In this document: positions 12,666 through 24,132 of the stretch, piece by piece
How positions within the stretch are numbered: position 1 is the first letter of the stretch
Layout of the letters: every line of letters starts with the position of its first letter
Assembly: GCA_034509735.1 (NCBI GenBank)
Contig: JACGWO010000005.1
Coordinates: 29,666,479-29,730,478, forward strand
Direction of reading: 5' to 3'
Length of the DNA stretch: 64,000 bases
From: Sesamum alatum
Lineage: Eukaryota; Streptophyta; Magnoliopsida; Lamiales; Pedaliaceae
Program-made: the position numbers and the translations under genes
The notes under the pieces: generated by a model
The model's input: the letters and a program-made list of their open reading frames with translations, nothing else
The model's database searches: none
What the model was told of the DNA's origin: nothing

Positions 12666-12841
12666 TAGTTTGTGGTGCTTTATTGTTTTTATAATTTTAT
12701 TAATTTTTTTGGAACTTTTTAAGCATTGTATAACATTTTTGCTTGGTATCGCCCGATAATATCCCGATATGCCGCGACCGATGTGGAACAATACCCCCCG
12801 ATATTATCGCCGATACTGATACTTTGAACTATGGTCGAGAA

Positions 12842-13256
12842 GTGAGATTGACCACCCATCTACTTCAGGCACTATATCTGCTGAGGAGCATCTTCCCGTT
12901 GGCTAGAAATGGTCGACGAGTCCCGAATAAGATAAAGGTTTTTGGTTGGAAAGCCTGTCATGATGCCTTCCCAACACCGACGAATTTAGCACGAATAACG
13001 GTTGAAGTCTATCCTCCATCTGCAAGAATTTACTGATTGTACGAAGAGTCTTACTCGGCAGAACCGCACGACCGAAGAGGGTAATACTTGGCAACCTCGG
13101 TTGCAAGGAGTTGTGAAAATTAACTTTGATGGAGCAGTGTTCGTGAGTCAAAAGGAATTGGGATTGGGGTCTATTTTCCTATTAAAAAAAACTGTATGGA
13201 ATCTTCGACGAAATATTATCATAAACGCGACTGAAGGGGCGGCGAAGAACATTTAA
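12842..13256 (+). pseudogene. LINE ORF2 relic, part 3 (zf-RVT and RNase H-like)
   Basis: Directly after the hAT target duplication the broken LINE resumes. PNKIKVFGWKACHDAFPT (about 12923-12976) is the zf-RVT motif. VVKINFDGAVF (about 13110-13140) is the start of an RNase H-like domain. Frameshifts and stops are frequent. Together with 7880-8262 and 9222-9279 it forms one decayed plus-strand LINE. Confidence 0.7.
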
Positions 13257-13556
13257 CAAAAATTAAGATGGGGTTCGCACAAATTGATAGCACATGGACT
13301 ACAATATTGTAGCACTCATATTTAGCAAATTCAAAATCGTATTGGATTTTTTTTTTTTGAATCATATTGAATTTTCTATTAGACTATTTTAATTAATATA
13401 TACACGCCATGTGTATAAATTTTTTTAATAAATAAAATAGGTGACGTTATATTTGTACATGTGGCAGATGTATATTAAATGGAAGAAAAGATGCAATAAA
13501 ATTTAAAATAGAAAATCCAATATGCTTCAAATCCAACATCCAAATAAAAATATGAG

Positions 13557-14063
13557 AAAAAATTATGATTTTAGTCCTGTAACTTATGGGAGTGGTATGT
13601 TTTGGTCTTGCACAAATTGATTTTCACAATTTAGTCGTATAACTTTAAAATGTTGGCAAGTTTAGTCCTGTAACATGGTGGAGTAGTATTTCTGGTCCTG
13701 CACAAATTAATTTCGCAATTTACTCCAATAAGTTTAAAATTTTGGCAATTTTTTAAGTCCTTTTCAAGCCAATTTGGCCAGTAAAATATTGCCTGTAACT
13801 TGCACATAACCCAATCAAATTGCAATTTTAGTCTTGTAAATCAATTCGTGCAAGACCAAAAATGTCAATCCCCCTCTCCAAAGTTATAGGACTAACACCA
13901 CAATTTAATTGGATCATGTTCAAGTCACATGCAACTTTACGGTCAAACTGATTGTAAAAGGACTAAAATTGCCAAAATTTAAAAGTTATAGGACTAAATT
14001 GTAAAACCAGTTCGCGCAAGACCAAAATACAACCCCTTACAAGACTTAAATTGCATTTTCCCC
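13557..14063. mobile_element. Diverged MITE of the 'tagtcctgtaac' type
   Basis: The left arm (TTTTAGTCCTGTAAC phrases) is inverted in the right arm (GGACTAAAATTG phrases). Near-identical 11-bp flanks AAAAATATGAG and AAAAATATAAG (13546-13556, 14064-14074) act as a probable target duplication with one change. About 507 bp, non-coding. Confidence 0.55.
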
Positions 14064-14207
14064 AAAAATATAAGAACAATCCAAGAATTTAATTTAAATG
14101 TCTAAAAAAATTATATAACAATAAGTATTTCGATCACAAAATAAATATATTATTCTCCTTATGAAGGGAAGAATTGTATTTGCTCAAACCAAATCAGCAC
14201 AACAGTT

Positions 14208-15137
14208 TTAGAATTTGTACAAAGCCTTGATACCTTTAATATCATCGTCATGCAAACCTTTTCTTTCACCTTCATTAACTATAGGAAACATAATAGCCTT
14301 TTTAATTCTGGTGTGGCCAAGGCCAAGGGCATGCCCCAACTCATGCAGCCCAACTGTTTGGAGATCATAGGCATCCTTTTCACCTCTGGAAGACCATTTT
14401 TGGGCTGCATCAAAGTGAACCCTCCCATCCGGTGGTGCAAATGTGTGGGCCAAGCCGGTGTCCTCGCTCCCGAACGGTTGCTCGTCACCGTGGTGCCCCC
14501 TAAAGAAGCTGATCCGAATATCAGCCTGGCTAAGATTGCTTACACGAGAAAATTGGAAAGGTGTCGCCGATGCCCATTCCCTCAACGCATGTTCTAACGG
14601 CGGTTTCAACTCTTCTTTCATGTTTCTATTGAAAGCGTACTTGAGTTTTCTCTTGCGCCATTTGGGATGACCTGGGAAAAATGAAAAATGTGATATCATA
14701 TGAAATGGGAATACCGCACTTTTATTAGGGTTATAGAAATCCGGCATTCCACATCGTGGTTCTTGCATTTTTGCCATGGTGTTAGCGTCTAGGGTTCCGG
14801 TGATGTTAAGATTGTAGAATTTCTGGTACTTTCTGAGCGCCAGTTCTAAGGAGTTGTTGAAAATATCATTGTTTTCAGGTCTTTGGTCGTTCGAGTTTAT
14901 ATTGTAGTTCAAGTAGCCGAGGTACGAGAGATACTTCTTCAAGTCACTCACTCCTTTCACGTTATCTCCCTTCTGAACTCCACTCAATTGGTTAAGAAAC
15001 TTCAAGGGGGATGGAATTTTATCAATCGATTTAAATTGATGAGCATGGATCATGTAAAGGTGAAAATAAAAGAGGAGAATGTAGGTTAAAACTTTGGATG
15101 CCATTACATTTGATTGATAGTAGTTTGTGCAATTCAC
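14208..15137 (-). CDS. MMP: Matrix metalloproteinase (matrixin, family M10A), secreted
   Basis: This is an intronless zinc endopeptidase of 309 aa if read from the first Met. A second Met at codon 12 (15104) starts a cleaner signal peptide (MASKVLTYILLFYFHLY) and lies about 45 nt from the expected start of transcription, so it is the likelier start. Domains in order: signal peptide; a peptidoglycan-binding-like prodomain (about residues 45-125) with LRKYQKFYNLNITGTLD; the cysteine switch PRCGMPD (about 128), which keeps the zymogen latent; and the catalytic domain with zinc motif HELGHALGLGH followed by the Met-turn segment IMFP. Plant family members act in the extracellular matrix. Many carry a C-terminal GPI or membrane tail, but this protein ends soon after the catalytic domain (IKALYKF) with no hydrophobic tail, so it is predicted to be soluble. 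Minus-strand neighbours are only repeats. Confidence 0.95.
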   Translation of the reverse strand: MNCTNYYQSNVMASKVLTYILLFYFHLYMIHAHQFKSIDKIPSPLKFLNQLSGVQKGDNVKGVSDLKKYLSYLGYLNYNINSNDQRPENNDIFNNSLELALRKYQKFYNLNITGTLDANTMAKMQEPRCGMPDFYNPNKSAVFPFHMISHFSFFPGHPKWRKRKLKYAFNRNMKEELKPPLEHALREWASATPFQFSRVSNLSQADIRISFFRGHHGDEQPFGSEDTGLAHTFAPPDGRVHFDAAQKWSSRGEKDAYDLQTVGLHELGHALGLGHTRIKKAIMFPIVNEGERKGLHDDDIKGIKALYKF

Positions 15138-15170
15138 TCATTTAACTTCACATGATTAAGTTTTTGAAGT

Positions 15171-15180
15171 GGAATATATG
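15171..15180 (-). promoter_or_regulatory. Putative TATA box of the metalloproteinase gene
   Basis: The minus strand reads CATATATTCC here, about 35-40 bases before the first in-frame ATG (15137) and about 70 before the second (15104). The spacing favours initiation of transcription near 15145 and translation from the second ATG. Confidence 0.4.
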
Positions 15181-15790
15181 AAGGTTTTGGTGGTTTCTTT
15201 AGAAATTGGCAAAATGAAATACTTGGCAAACTTTATTTAATGTTTTGAGATGAAACTAGAATTTGTGGAGGTAGAGAAGTTTGACCCTATGATTTAAGGA
15301 CTATGTTTGGATTTTGAATTTAGTGGGGATAATATTAGAATACAAGTAAATGTCTAATGTATGAAAAAAAAAAATACGAAATTACGTTATTTTCATTCCA
15401 TGGGTCAAAATTTTGCTTTTAATTAAGGTTTGTTTCGATTCAATAAATATTAAGAACTTTCTAAAAATATTGTAGAAACGTCGTAAAATTATGAAAAATA
15501 AAATTAAAAGATTAGATTGCTCATTTCATTTAAGTATATGTTGTGTAACTTTGTTATTTTCTAGGGCAATTAACCAAAATAACTTTTAGTACTATAATTA
15601 TATTGCTCAAAGTGATTTTATGACATAATTGCTATCACAAGCTAGATAATTATGTTATATTAATTAACTTTAACTGTATACTAGCTAGAGATATGTCAAT
15701 TATATTAATGATGCATATATTAAGACGTGGGAATAACGTTATATTTGTTATTATTAGATAAATATTTTATCGTGTTATAACATAAAAAAT
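15181..15790. other. Intergenic between metalloproteinase gene and LINE
   Basis: AT-rich sequence upstream of the metalloproteinase gene, with no coding sequence or clear repeat. It ends at the 10-bp LINE target site TCACATTTAT (15791-15800). Confidence 0.6.
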
Positions 15791-16018
15791 TCACATTTAT
15801 CAAGGTAGGACTCGTACAAACTGTTCTCTCTCTCTGAGTAGAACCCCACCTAGGCCTGAAGGTTTTTCCGTCCTTCAACTTCTGCAGATTGAGAGCTGGA
15901 CATTGTTAGTCTCCCATCCCCAACTGCTGAGTTTCATCTTCATCTCACTGTTCCTTTTATTGCATTTTCCTCTATCTAATTCCTCCCCCACCCACCTCTG
16001 TTACATCTCTATTATTTC

Positions 16019-17407
16019 ATGTCCCATCCTCACATCATTCCACCTCCATTAATGGAGGAAACTGACACAGTCAATTCCCTCATAACTAAAACCACCCAGC
16101 TTGAATTCCCTCAAGAAGATACTCCCCAAATTGATGAACCAAACTTAAACAGCCTTTTCCCCATAATTGCAAAAATCCTTTCTGATAGACCCCTCAACAC
16201 CAACGCTGTCAAATCCACCCTCACAAAGGCTTGGAATATTCCGCCCAAAACCCACATTAACACCCTTGGCCAAAATACCTTAGTGTTCCTCCTGGAAAAT
16301 GAAAACGACCGCCGGCGTATTTGGAGGCAAAGCCCATGGTCCTTCCGTGGAAATCTCGTCGTGGTAAAACCGTGGCTCCCGACGGAAGCACTCGAAGAAG
16401 TCGATCTATCCAACATCCATATTTGGGCTCAAGCAAGTGGTCTGCCAGTTATCCACATAAACAGAGGCACAGCGGAAAAAATTGGAAATTCAATTGGGAA
16501 ATACATCGACACAGATCTGGTTAATGAGAGTCAACGCTGGAAAAAATCCCTCAGAATCAGAGTGGAAGTTGCTGTGGATGCACCCCTCAAAGACCATTTT
16601 GTCTTCCAGTGCTCTGACAAAAGGAAAATCGTCATTGAACTCAGGTATGAACGCCTTGGAGATTTCTGCCATGTGTGTGGAGTTCTTGGCCATAAACTTA
16701 ATTCTTGCCCTGATAAATTTTTGAACCCAAATACCACCGACCCTACCTACAAATTTGGCCCTTGGCTAAAAGCTGAAAATAGCCAAATCAGAAACCCTTT
16801 TATCGCAGACTACAAAACCAAACTAAACGGCGACCAAGGAAATCCACAATCGCCGGCTAGAACCCAATCCAATTCCGGCGAATGCCATGACCAACCCCAA
16901 ACCGCAAATCCCTCTTGCACAATACCCGAGGAAAGTTACCCCAACAATTTGGGAAAGTTTGCTGCAGACACTACAATGACAGATAATGACAATCCTCCCC
17001 TTTTAGCGATAAATTTTAATACCTCTGAGCAACCCCAACCACCAAATCTGCTCCCAAATCTGCACAGCCAACAAGACAATCACATAATCCCCCTATGCAC
17101 CCCAGCCAAATATCCCGCTATTCCAAACCCTAGAACTCATGGGCCAGACAACAAACAAGGCCCAACAAAGGGAGATAGCCCAACATACCTGATAAAATTC
17201 CCCTTAATCAAACAATGTTTGAACCCACATCAGACCCTGAACCCGTACCCTACCACCAAAAAACCAAAACATGGAAAAGTCCTCTCTTTGGCCCAACCCA
17301 CCAATGACCCCACCAAGCTTAATCCACTAGTGGAAAATAGCACTAAAAGCCTACAGCCCACCATGCCCACCAAAAGAGCACCTCTAACTCCCCTGGAAAA
17401 TTCCTAG
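16019..17407 (+). CDS. LINE ORF1: DUF4283 plus CCHC zinc knuckle nucleic-acid-binding protein
   Basis: 462 aa. Residues about 45-190 match the DUF4283 domain of plant LINE ORF1 proteins, with LVFLLENENDRRRIWRQSPW and a PWLPTEALEEVDLSNIHIWAQ-like segment. A zinc knuckle CHVCGVLGHKLNSC follows at about residue 217. The C-terminal half is low-complexity, rich in Pro, Asn, Gln and Thr. The protein is expected to bind LINE RNA and form the retrotransposition particle. The frame stops at 17405-17407. A basic, Lys-rich segment continues in another frame (about 17536-17748) just before ORF2, so the original ORF1 may have been longer and lost its end by mutation. Confidence 0.85.
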   Translation: MSHPHIIPPPLMEETDTVNSLITKTTQLEFPQEDTPQIDEPNLNSLFPIIAKILSDRPLNTNAVKSTLTKAWNIPPKTHINTLGQNTLVFLLENENDRRRIWRQSPWSFRGNLVVVKPWLPTEALEEVDLSNIHIWAQASGLPVIHINRGTAEKIGNSIGKYIDTDLVNESQRWKKSLRIRVEVAVDAPLKDHFVFQCSDKRKIVIELRYERLGDFCHVCGVLGHKLNSCPDKFLNPNTTDPTYKFGPWLKAENSQIRNPFIADYKTKLNGDQGNPQSPARTQSNSGECHDQPQTANPSCTIPEESYPNNLGKFAADTTMTDNDNPPLLAINFNTSEQPQPPNLLPNLHSQQDNHIIPLCTPAKYPAIPNPRTHGPDNKQGPTKGDSPTYLIKFPLIKQCLNPHQTLNPYPTTKKPKHGKVLSLAQPTNDPTKLNPLVENSTKSLQPTMPTKRAPLTPLENS

Positions 17408-17754
17408 CTAGCCAAGAGACCCAAAATCCCTGAATATGCACATTCCTGGCAACCATCTCCTGGTATCGAAAATTCCACAACTCTGACCTCCTTCCCTTGG
17501 CCTCTGAACTCCGACTCATATGGTAGTGCGTCTAGGTGCCACCTGGAGATTGTGGAAGAAAAAACAACAATTCAAAAGGAAAGAAGAGTAATGAGGATGA
17601 AAGAAAAAGCAAGAAGTATGCACAAACTCCAAAAAGAGCAATTGGCTGTGACTGGAAAAAAAATGGCAAACTGGTGAACAATGGAAAATTGAAGAACACA
17701 GTGATTATCAATGACTTCTTCGAGGGCCCAGAGGGGCTACGGGAGTAACCAACG

Positions 17755-20700
17755 ATGAAGATCCTTTCGTGGAATTGCCGTGGGTTGGCCCGGCCGGCGG
17801 CAAGGAGAATGCTACGGGACATTTTGCATACACACAGACCTGACATCGTTTTCTTGTGCGAAGTGAAAACTCAATACACCGATAAGATTTCTGCCCTATT
17901 TCGTTCCTCTAATCTGCTTTCCTTTCATTTTGTTCCTGCTTTAAATAAAGCTGGGGGCCTATGTCTTGCTTGGTCCCCCAGTCTTGATGTAAATATTATT
18001 GTGGATAATCAGTGGATGATAAATGCTCTTGTCTGTCTTAACGCGGATTCCCAACCTTGGCAATTCACAGGAATCCACTGCCCTTCTGTCTCTGTTTTGA
18101 AACCTCTGTTTTGGCAAACTCTTACTGATATTCATTCTGCTTTTAATGGACCATGGTTGGTGATGGGAGATTTCAATGCTATCATCTCTCAAGATGAGAA
18201 AAAAGGAGGAAAGCCTTTTGCGTCTAGCTCTAGAAACTCACTGAGTAATGAACTTGACAATTGTAATCTTATAGACTTGGGATTTTCTGGAAATACCTTT
18301 ACCTGGACAAACAAACAACCTGGTAAAGCTAACATTCGGTCTAGACTTGATAGGGGAGTTGCAAATTCTGAGTGGTGCTTACTCTACCCCTGTGCTTTCA
18401 TACTCCACCTCCCAGCTATAGCGTCTGACCACTGCCCACTTCTCCTTGATACACACCCCACATTGACAAAAAAACCGAGGCCTTTCTACTTTGAAGAAAT
18501 GTGGTGTAGGGACTATTCATGTGAAGTTTTAATTGCTGATACATGGCTGACTGAATTTGTTGGAACCCCTATTTTGTGTCTCCATAACAGGTTAAAAATG
18601 CTCAGGACGGAACTCAGGAAATGGAACAAGAAGACTTTTGGATGGTGCCATGACAAGATATTATTTATCAAAGGGAAAATTGAGGAAATCCAAAAAGGTG
18701 AACAAACTGTCGACTCAATTGCGTTGGAAGAACAACTTCAAGGTGAACTTGATGAACAGTTCAAGCGAATGGACACCTGCTGGAGACAGAAGGCAAAGCA
18801 AACATGGCTCGAAGAAGGAGATGCCAACACCAAATTCTTCCATCTAACTGCAATACTCCAAACCCGGGCCAACTTTATTCACTCCATCCGAACGCGAGCA
18901 GGTATGATTGTCACTGATTAGGAGCTGATAGGGAAGGAGTTCACTGATTTTTTCCAATGTCTGTTCCAAACGGACTTCCCTATCTGCCCCTATGAATTCC
19001 CTGAACAATGCAGCAATCTTTTGACTTGTGCTATCACTGAAAATGATAATACTGTTATATGTGATTTACCTTCCCCGGATGAGATAAAAGGAGTCATTTT
19101 TAACATGGCACAATTAAAAAGCCCGGGCCCTGACAGATTCCCACCTAATTTTTTTAAACACTTTTGGCATATTGTTGGTGATCATACTACTGCTGCTGTT
19201 AGACATTTCTTTATCACTGGACAGCTTCCTTCAGCTTTAAACCACACCTTTATCACCCTTATTCCAAAAAGTCTCAAAGCAGCCACTGTCGAGCAATATC
19301 GACCGATTAGCCTTTGTAATACCACATACAAAGTTATATCCAAGATATTAGCCAACAGAATGAAACCACTTCTACCCAAGATCGTTTCCCCTTTCCAAAT
19401 GGCTTTCGTACCGGGACGTACTATTAATGAAAATTCCATTATTTCCCACGAAATCATGCATTATATTCATAGAAAAAGGGGGAAGAAAGGTTTCATGGCT
19501 ATTAAAATTGATCTTACCAAAGCATATGACAGAGTCGAATGGCCCCTCTTGTGCAACATTTTGGACAAATTTGGTTTTTGTAAGGATTTCATTGACAGGG
19601 TTAAGCAATGCATCTCCACGTCGAGTTTTTCCGTGCTTGTTAATGGTGCTCCCTTTGGCTACTTCAGACCAACCAGAGGAATTAGACAGGGAGATCCATT
19701 TTCCCCTTATCTCTTCATCGTTTACGCTGAAATCCTTTCTCGGCTTATTTTGAAAGAGGAAGAAGCTGGGAATATTAGGGGAGTTAAAGTTTGTAGGAAT
19801 GCTACCCCAATATCCCACTTTCTTTATGCTGATGATCTTACAATTTTCTGCAGGGCCGAGGCACAAGATGCTCAAACAGTCCGTAAATGCCTAGACACCT
19901 TTGGTTGCTGGTCGAGCCAGATTGCAAACAATCGAAAATTCATGGTGCACTTCAGTCCAAATGTGTCCAATAGATAGAAAAGAGACATACTCAACACGCT
20001 CCAAATGACAGAATGCAGCCATAACATCAAACATTTGGGACTCCCCTTTTGTAAACCAACATCTAGGAGCCATGCCTTCAATGAACTGGTGGAGAAATTG
20101 AAGAACAGAATGTCCAGCTGGAAAGCCAAACACCTCTCGAAGGCAGGGAGACTGGTCCTCATTAAAAATGTTGCTCAATCAATGCCAGTCTACCCTATGT
20201 CAACTTTCCTCATCCCAAAATCACTATGCCGGAAGATGGATGCCACGATACGAAAGTTTTGGTGGAAAACAAAGATGGATGATAGCAATGAACATTTCTT
20301 GGCATTAAAATCATGGCACTCGATTTGCATGCCGAAGAGTAAAGGAGGACTTGGAATCCGAAATTTTTCTGATTTCAACAAAGCTTTAATGTCCAAAATA
20401 TCTTGGAGTATTTTCCAGAATTCAGAAAAACTATGGTGTAGAATTTTGCGCGCGAAATATCTGAAAAATGATAGTGTCCTGTGTTCTAATTTGCAGGTTA
20501 AAGGAGCATCATGGATCTGGCAAGATACAGTTAAGTGCGCCAAAATTATCAAGATGGGAGCGTGCTTTCCAATCTCAACAAATTGTGCAGTGCGTATTTG
20601 GGAAGACCCCTGGATCCCCTCAATTCCAAATTTCACCCCTCTCCCGATGTCCCAAAACAGGCAGCAAGAATTCAGATATGTCCGGGAACTTATTGATACC

Positions 20701-21897
20701 GAAACAAATCAATGGAGAGCAGATCTCATCACACAATTGTTCAATGCTGAAACGAGTCGAGAGATCTTCAAAATACAAATTCCAGGAAATCTGGAACCCC
20801 TCATGCCATACTGGGCTCCCTCCAAGTCAGGGAAATTCTCATCCAAGGCGGCGTTCAAAGCAATTCAAGAACATGATGTTTCAGTGGATCAAACGAACGA
20901 AATTGTGGGAAAGAGAATCTGGGATCTTGATATTCACAACCGACTCAAAGTTTTCATCTGGAGAGTCCTTTTTGACGTCCTCCCGACGAGAGGTAAGCTT
21001 GGTCAAATCTTTGAAATATATGATGTTGAATGTCCGTTTTGCTGTTTTCAGGTTGAAACCACACACCATCTCTTCCTTGAATGCCCTATCGCGGAACAGG
21101 TTTGGCTAATCTCTAAATTGCAAGTGAGAATCAATCATTGGGCTCACTTGTCGTGTAGAGATTGGTTCCTGCAGATTTCGGACCCCGGATCCAACCAGTT
21201 TCCTGATCGTCCCACCCAACAAGAATTCATTACTATTTGGGCTGTGACTCTGGACATGATCTGGAAGGCGCGCAACGAAAGAGTGTTTGGAAGAAACCAC
21301 CAAGACCCTGCCACCATTGCAAAATTTATCGACAGACGTTCAATGGAGTTCCTCAATGCTAAGCGGAAAAAGCAGCCCAAACAACTTTTGCATTGTGAGT
21401 GGAGCCCGCCACCATTGGGATGGGTCAAAATCAATACAGATGCAGCGTTCAAGGAAGACCAATGCACTGTCGCTTTTGTGATCCGAGATCATCAGGGATT
21501 CCTCCTCTATGCCCAAGCAGCGGAAATTTTTGTCTACGATGCTAACCTTGCCGAACTCAGAGCCGTGAAGCTGGCAGTGGAATACTCAAATGCCAAATAA
21601 TTTCAACAAGTCATTTTTGAATCAGATTCACAGGTAGCACTGAACTGGATCAAGACAGACTGCGAAGAGACTAACCGGATGGCCGATTTGGACACAAAAT
21701 TCATTAAAGACTCATGGGAGAAGTGGCCAAAATGGAATTTTAGGAAAATCCCTAGAGTATGTAATGAGCTTGCACATGGAGTGGCCAAATGGGCCCGAGG
21801 TGCTAACTGGGATGGTCCAATTCCCCCCCCTATGTTCCCGGTAAACATTTTGTCTTGTGACAAGGGAATATCATCCCTTGAACACTACCAATTTTAA
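17755..21897 (+). pseudogene. LINE ORF2: endonuclease, reverse transcriptase, zf-RVT, RNase H (three in-frame stops)
   Basis: About 1380 codons in one continuous frame, interrupted only by TAG at 18919-18921, TAG at 19975-19977 and TAA at 21598-21600. The N-terminus is an endonuclease/exonuclease/phosphatase fold (MKILSWNCRGL, MGDFNAI, SDHCPL). The reverse transcriptase shows SPGPD, FVPGRTINENSI, the first catalytic Asp in IDLTKAYDRVEW, GIRQGDPFSPYLF and the YADD box. The zinc-binding region (WRVLFDVLPTRGKL, CPFCCFQVETTHHLFLECP) is followed by an RNase H domain (KINTDAAF, LAELRAV, ESDSQVAL). The catalytic motifs are preserved, so loss of function comes from the stops. A low mutation load indicates a young copy or recent loss of selection. 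Confidence 0.9.
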
Positions 21898-21940
21898 TGA
21901 ATTGAATTACCACATCAAAAAAAAAAAAAATCACATTTAT

Positions 21941-24000
21941 AAATATACATAGGTATAATTAAGTGTTCCACTAAAATCCTAGGAAATTAAAAGGTTTCAT
22001 AAAAACAGAAAGATTTCATAAGAAACTTGAAAAAAGATAAAAATGAATTTGTCGAAGGAAATTAAATGATGCCAAAAATATCATCCACTTTCGTTTTAAA
22101 CGAAAATAAAAGTTTTTTCATGAATTTGATTAAAACATATAGATGTTGTTTACCATGTTTCATTCAAGATATCCAAACATGGCTTTCTTTTAGGGGCAAA
22201 AAGGTTGTAATACATATGTACCTTAAGTTGTTAAAATGGAATTTAATGTTTATCTCCTTCTTATTTTGTAGTTTTGCATTAATTATAAATTGCTGTTAAG
22301 ATGCTATCATCCTTGTGGAACAATTTTACATGTTTACATGCAAGGGATTCTAATCATTAACCCCATTTACTTTGATAAATTTGTGAAAAACTTAAACTAA
22401 TTAAGACCAACCAAGATTAATATTTTTCATTAATTTCAAATTGAGAATTTCCAGTAGGATATAACATACATCAAAATTAAGTTTAAGACGAACACATTCC
22501 CTCAACCAACCTTAACATGTTAAAAAAAAATTGATATATTATCAGTTCAATAATTTCTCTGGTGAAAACATTGTCAATTACATTTTATTATTTTCACTCA
22601 AAAAAGTAAAACATATGTTATTTCCTAAACAATAATTTGGTTAGAATTGTTAAAAGGAAATGACATCGTTCCATTATTATTGTCTTTACCATTATAAAAG
22701 AAAATTTGATTATTTCTTAAACAATAAATCTCTATGGCTTAAAACTGTAGTCTATAATGTATGGACAATTCGAAAAATTACCCGATGCAGTGTTCGAACA
22801 CGGGTCGCCCAGGTCTGAGCGGTCCCCATTTCAGACGTGGGCGATGGCGACGACACTGTCTCTGTTGCCGTCACCGCCACAGTGACCGTTGGGGTTAATT
22901 AATAATATAAGTATATTATGTATAATGTATATTTATATATATTATTATATATACAATTATATGTATATAAATATTGTTTTAATTGTTTCAAATCTGGACT
23001 GTACATTTACAAACTATTGAAGATCAATGATTATTATAATAAGGGTATAACGGGCAATTCAAAAAAAAAAAAAACTACGCCATTACAATACAACTAATGG
23101 AAGGGGACAATGTGCATAATTTCAAGAAACACAGGAATTTTTTTGTCTATTTCTAAAATACAACGGGATGTTTTGCAGATAAATGAAAATACAGGATTTT
23201 TTTTTTTTTGTAATTATCCCAAATAAAAATGAGAGCAAATGTTTAATTTTTTTAGATGTCATAAAAGTATGGTAAAAATCCACTTTTTGAAATTTAATAA
23301 CTAATCACAACTCAAATATATTTCAAAAGTCCCAAACAAAAAATTAAGTAATAATTTTTTATTATATTTTATTATTAAATTATTATAAAGGGCGAGAGAA
23401 GTATACGGTAGAGAAAATGGAAGGGCATTTAAGTAACAACTTTTTTTTATCCTACCTTCAATAATCCATAGGATAGTGGATTCCACCTCTTAAGTGGACT
23501 ACACTATCCATAAATTAGTATTGATAAGATCGGACTCAGTATTAATTATATCAAAATTCTAATATTATAAACCAAACGCGTGATTATGCATGATAGCCAA
23601 TCTTATAATGCATAATCACGCAAACCAAACTAGACCTAATTGTACTTAGAAATCAGGTTCACTCCATGTGTGTGCAGAATTTTATTTTTTTTTAAAAAGT
23701 AATATCCATGTTTGTGGAAAAGAAAAAGTATTTAATTGTATGTTAAGTGCAACCAACTTATCTTCACTCATACCAACTAAGCCCAAACACTCATCCCAAT
23801 CATTCAACCATACACGTACAATAACATACATTCCCCCCTCTAATATTCCTCACTTAAAAAAAAAACGTTCAAACTTCAACCACAACGTGGAGAGCTCAAT
23901 CTTACAGCATTCATTTCCATGAACGTGGAGGCTACCACCTTTTCTCTTCCCCCACTCATTACCCTTTTTTTTTTTTTTTTATCACATTCTTATCCCCTCC
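21941..24000. other. Intergenic, AT-rich, upstream of the glucanase gene
   Basis: No gene seen. Around 22790-22895 there is a small GC-rich island (GGGTCGCCCAGGTCTGAGC and CGGCGACG-like phrases) in otherwise AT-rich DNA. A perfect 14-bp inverted repeat lies at 23578-23621. The 3' part (23640-24000) carries pyrimidine-rich stretches and a long T tract before the promoter of the GH9 gene. Confidence 0.55.
23578..23621. repeat. Perfect 14-bp inverted repeat with 16-bp loop
   Basis: GCGTGATTATGCAT (23578-23591) is exactly inverted as ATGCATAATCACGC (23608-23621). AACCAAAC-type phrases lie outside both arms. It resembles the core of a small Tourist- or hAT-like MITE, but outer ends and a target duplication were not found. 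Confidence 0.6.
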
Positions 24001-24011
24001 TTCAATATGTG

Positions 24012-24022
24012 TATATATATAC
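24012..24022 (+). promoter_or_regulatory. Putative TATA box of the GH9 gene
   Basis: TATATATATAC about 120 bases upstream of the ATG at 24133 predicts transcription from about 24045 and a 5' leader of roughly 90 bases. Confidence 0.5.
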
Positions 24023-24132
24023 ATTTGGATTTCACATACAAAAAACCTTCATATGATCATCATACAAACACTTCTCCTCTTCCCAACCTCAAAACTCCCA
24101 CAAGAATAAAACCAAAGGAACCAGCCAAGAAT

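Larger units (their letters stand above)
9280..12833 (+). mobile_element. hAT-superfamily DNA transposon, 3554 bp, with 8-bp target duplication
   Basis: The ends are CATGGTTCAAAGTATC and GATACTTTGAACTATG, inverted repeats with one mismatch. The flanking duplication is GTCGAGAA (9272-9279 and 12834-12841), 8 bp as for hAT. Subterminal regions are dense in GATATTATCGCCGATAC-like motifs in both orientations, a typical arrangement of transposase-binding repeats. The interior holds the C-terminal part of a hAT transposase (10663-12665). The element sits inside an older LINE and was itself entered by a MITE at 10148. Confidence 0.88.
15801..21930 (+). mobile_element. Full-length L1-type LINE retrotransposon, 6.1 kb
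   Basis: It has a 5' leader, ORF1 (16019-17407) and ORF2 (17755-21897), and ends in a 14-base A tract at 21917-21930. It is flanked by the direct repeat TCACATTTAT (15791-15800 and 21931-21940). The order ORF1, endonuclease, reverse transcriptase, zinc-binding region, RNase H is that of plant L1 LINEs with RNase H. Only three in-frame stops interrupt ORF2, so the insertion is fairly recent. Confidence 0.92.

Noticed and set aside
17536..17748. Separate small Lys-rich ORF between LINE ORF1 and ORF2
   Set aside because: Its basic composition and position fit a displaced end of ORF1 after mutation rather than an independent gene.
19182..19875. Minus-strand ORFs of 91-167 aa inside the LINE
   Set aside because: They lie antisense to the conserved reverse transcriptase frame and have no recognisable domain, so they are frame shadows.
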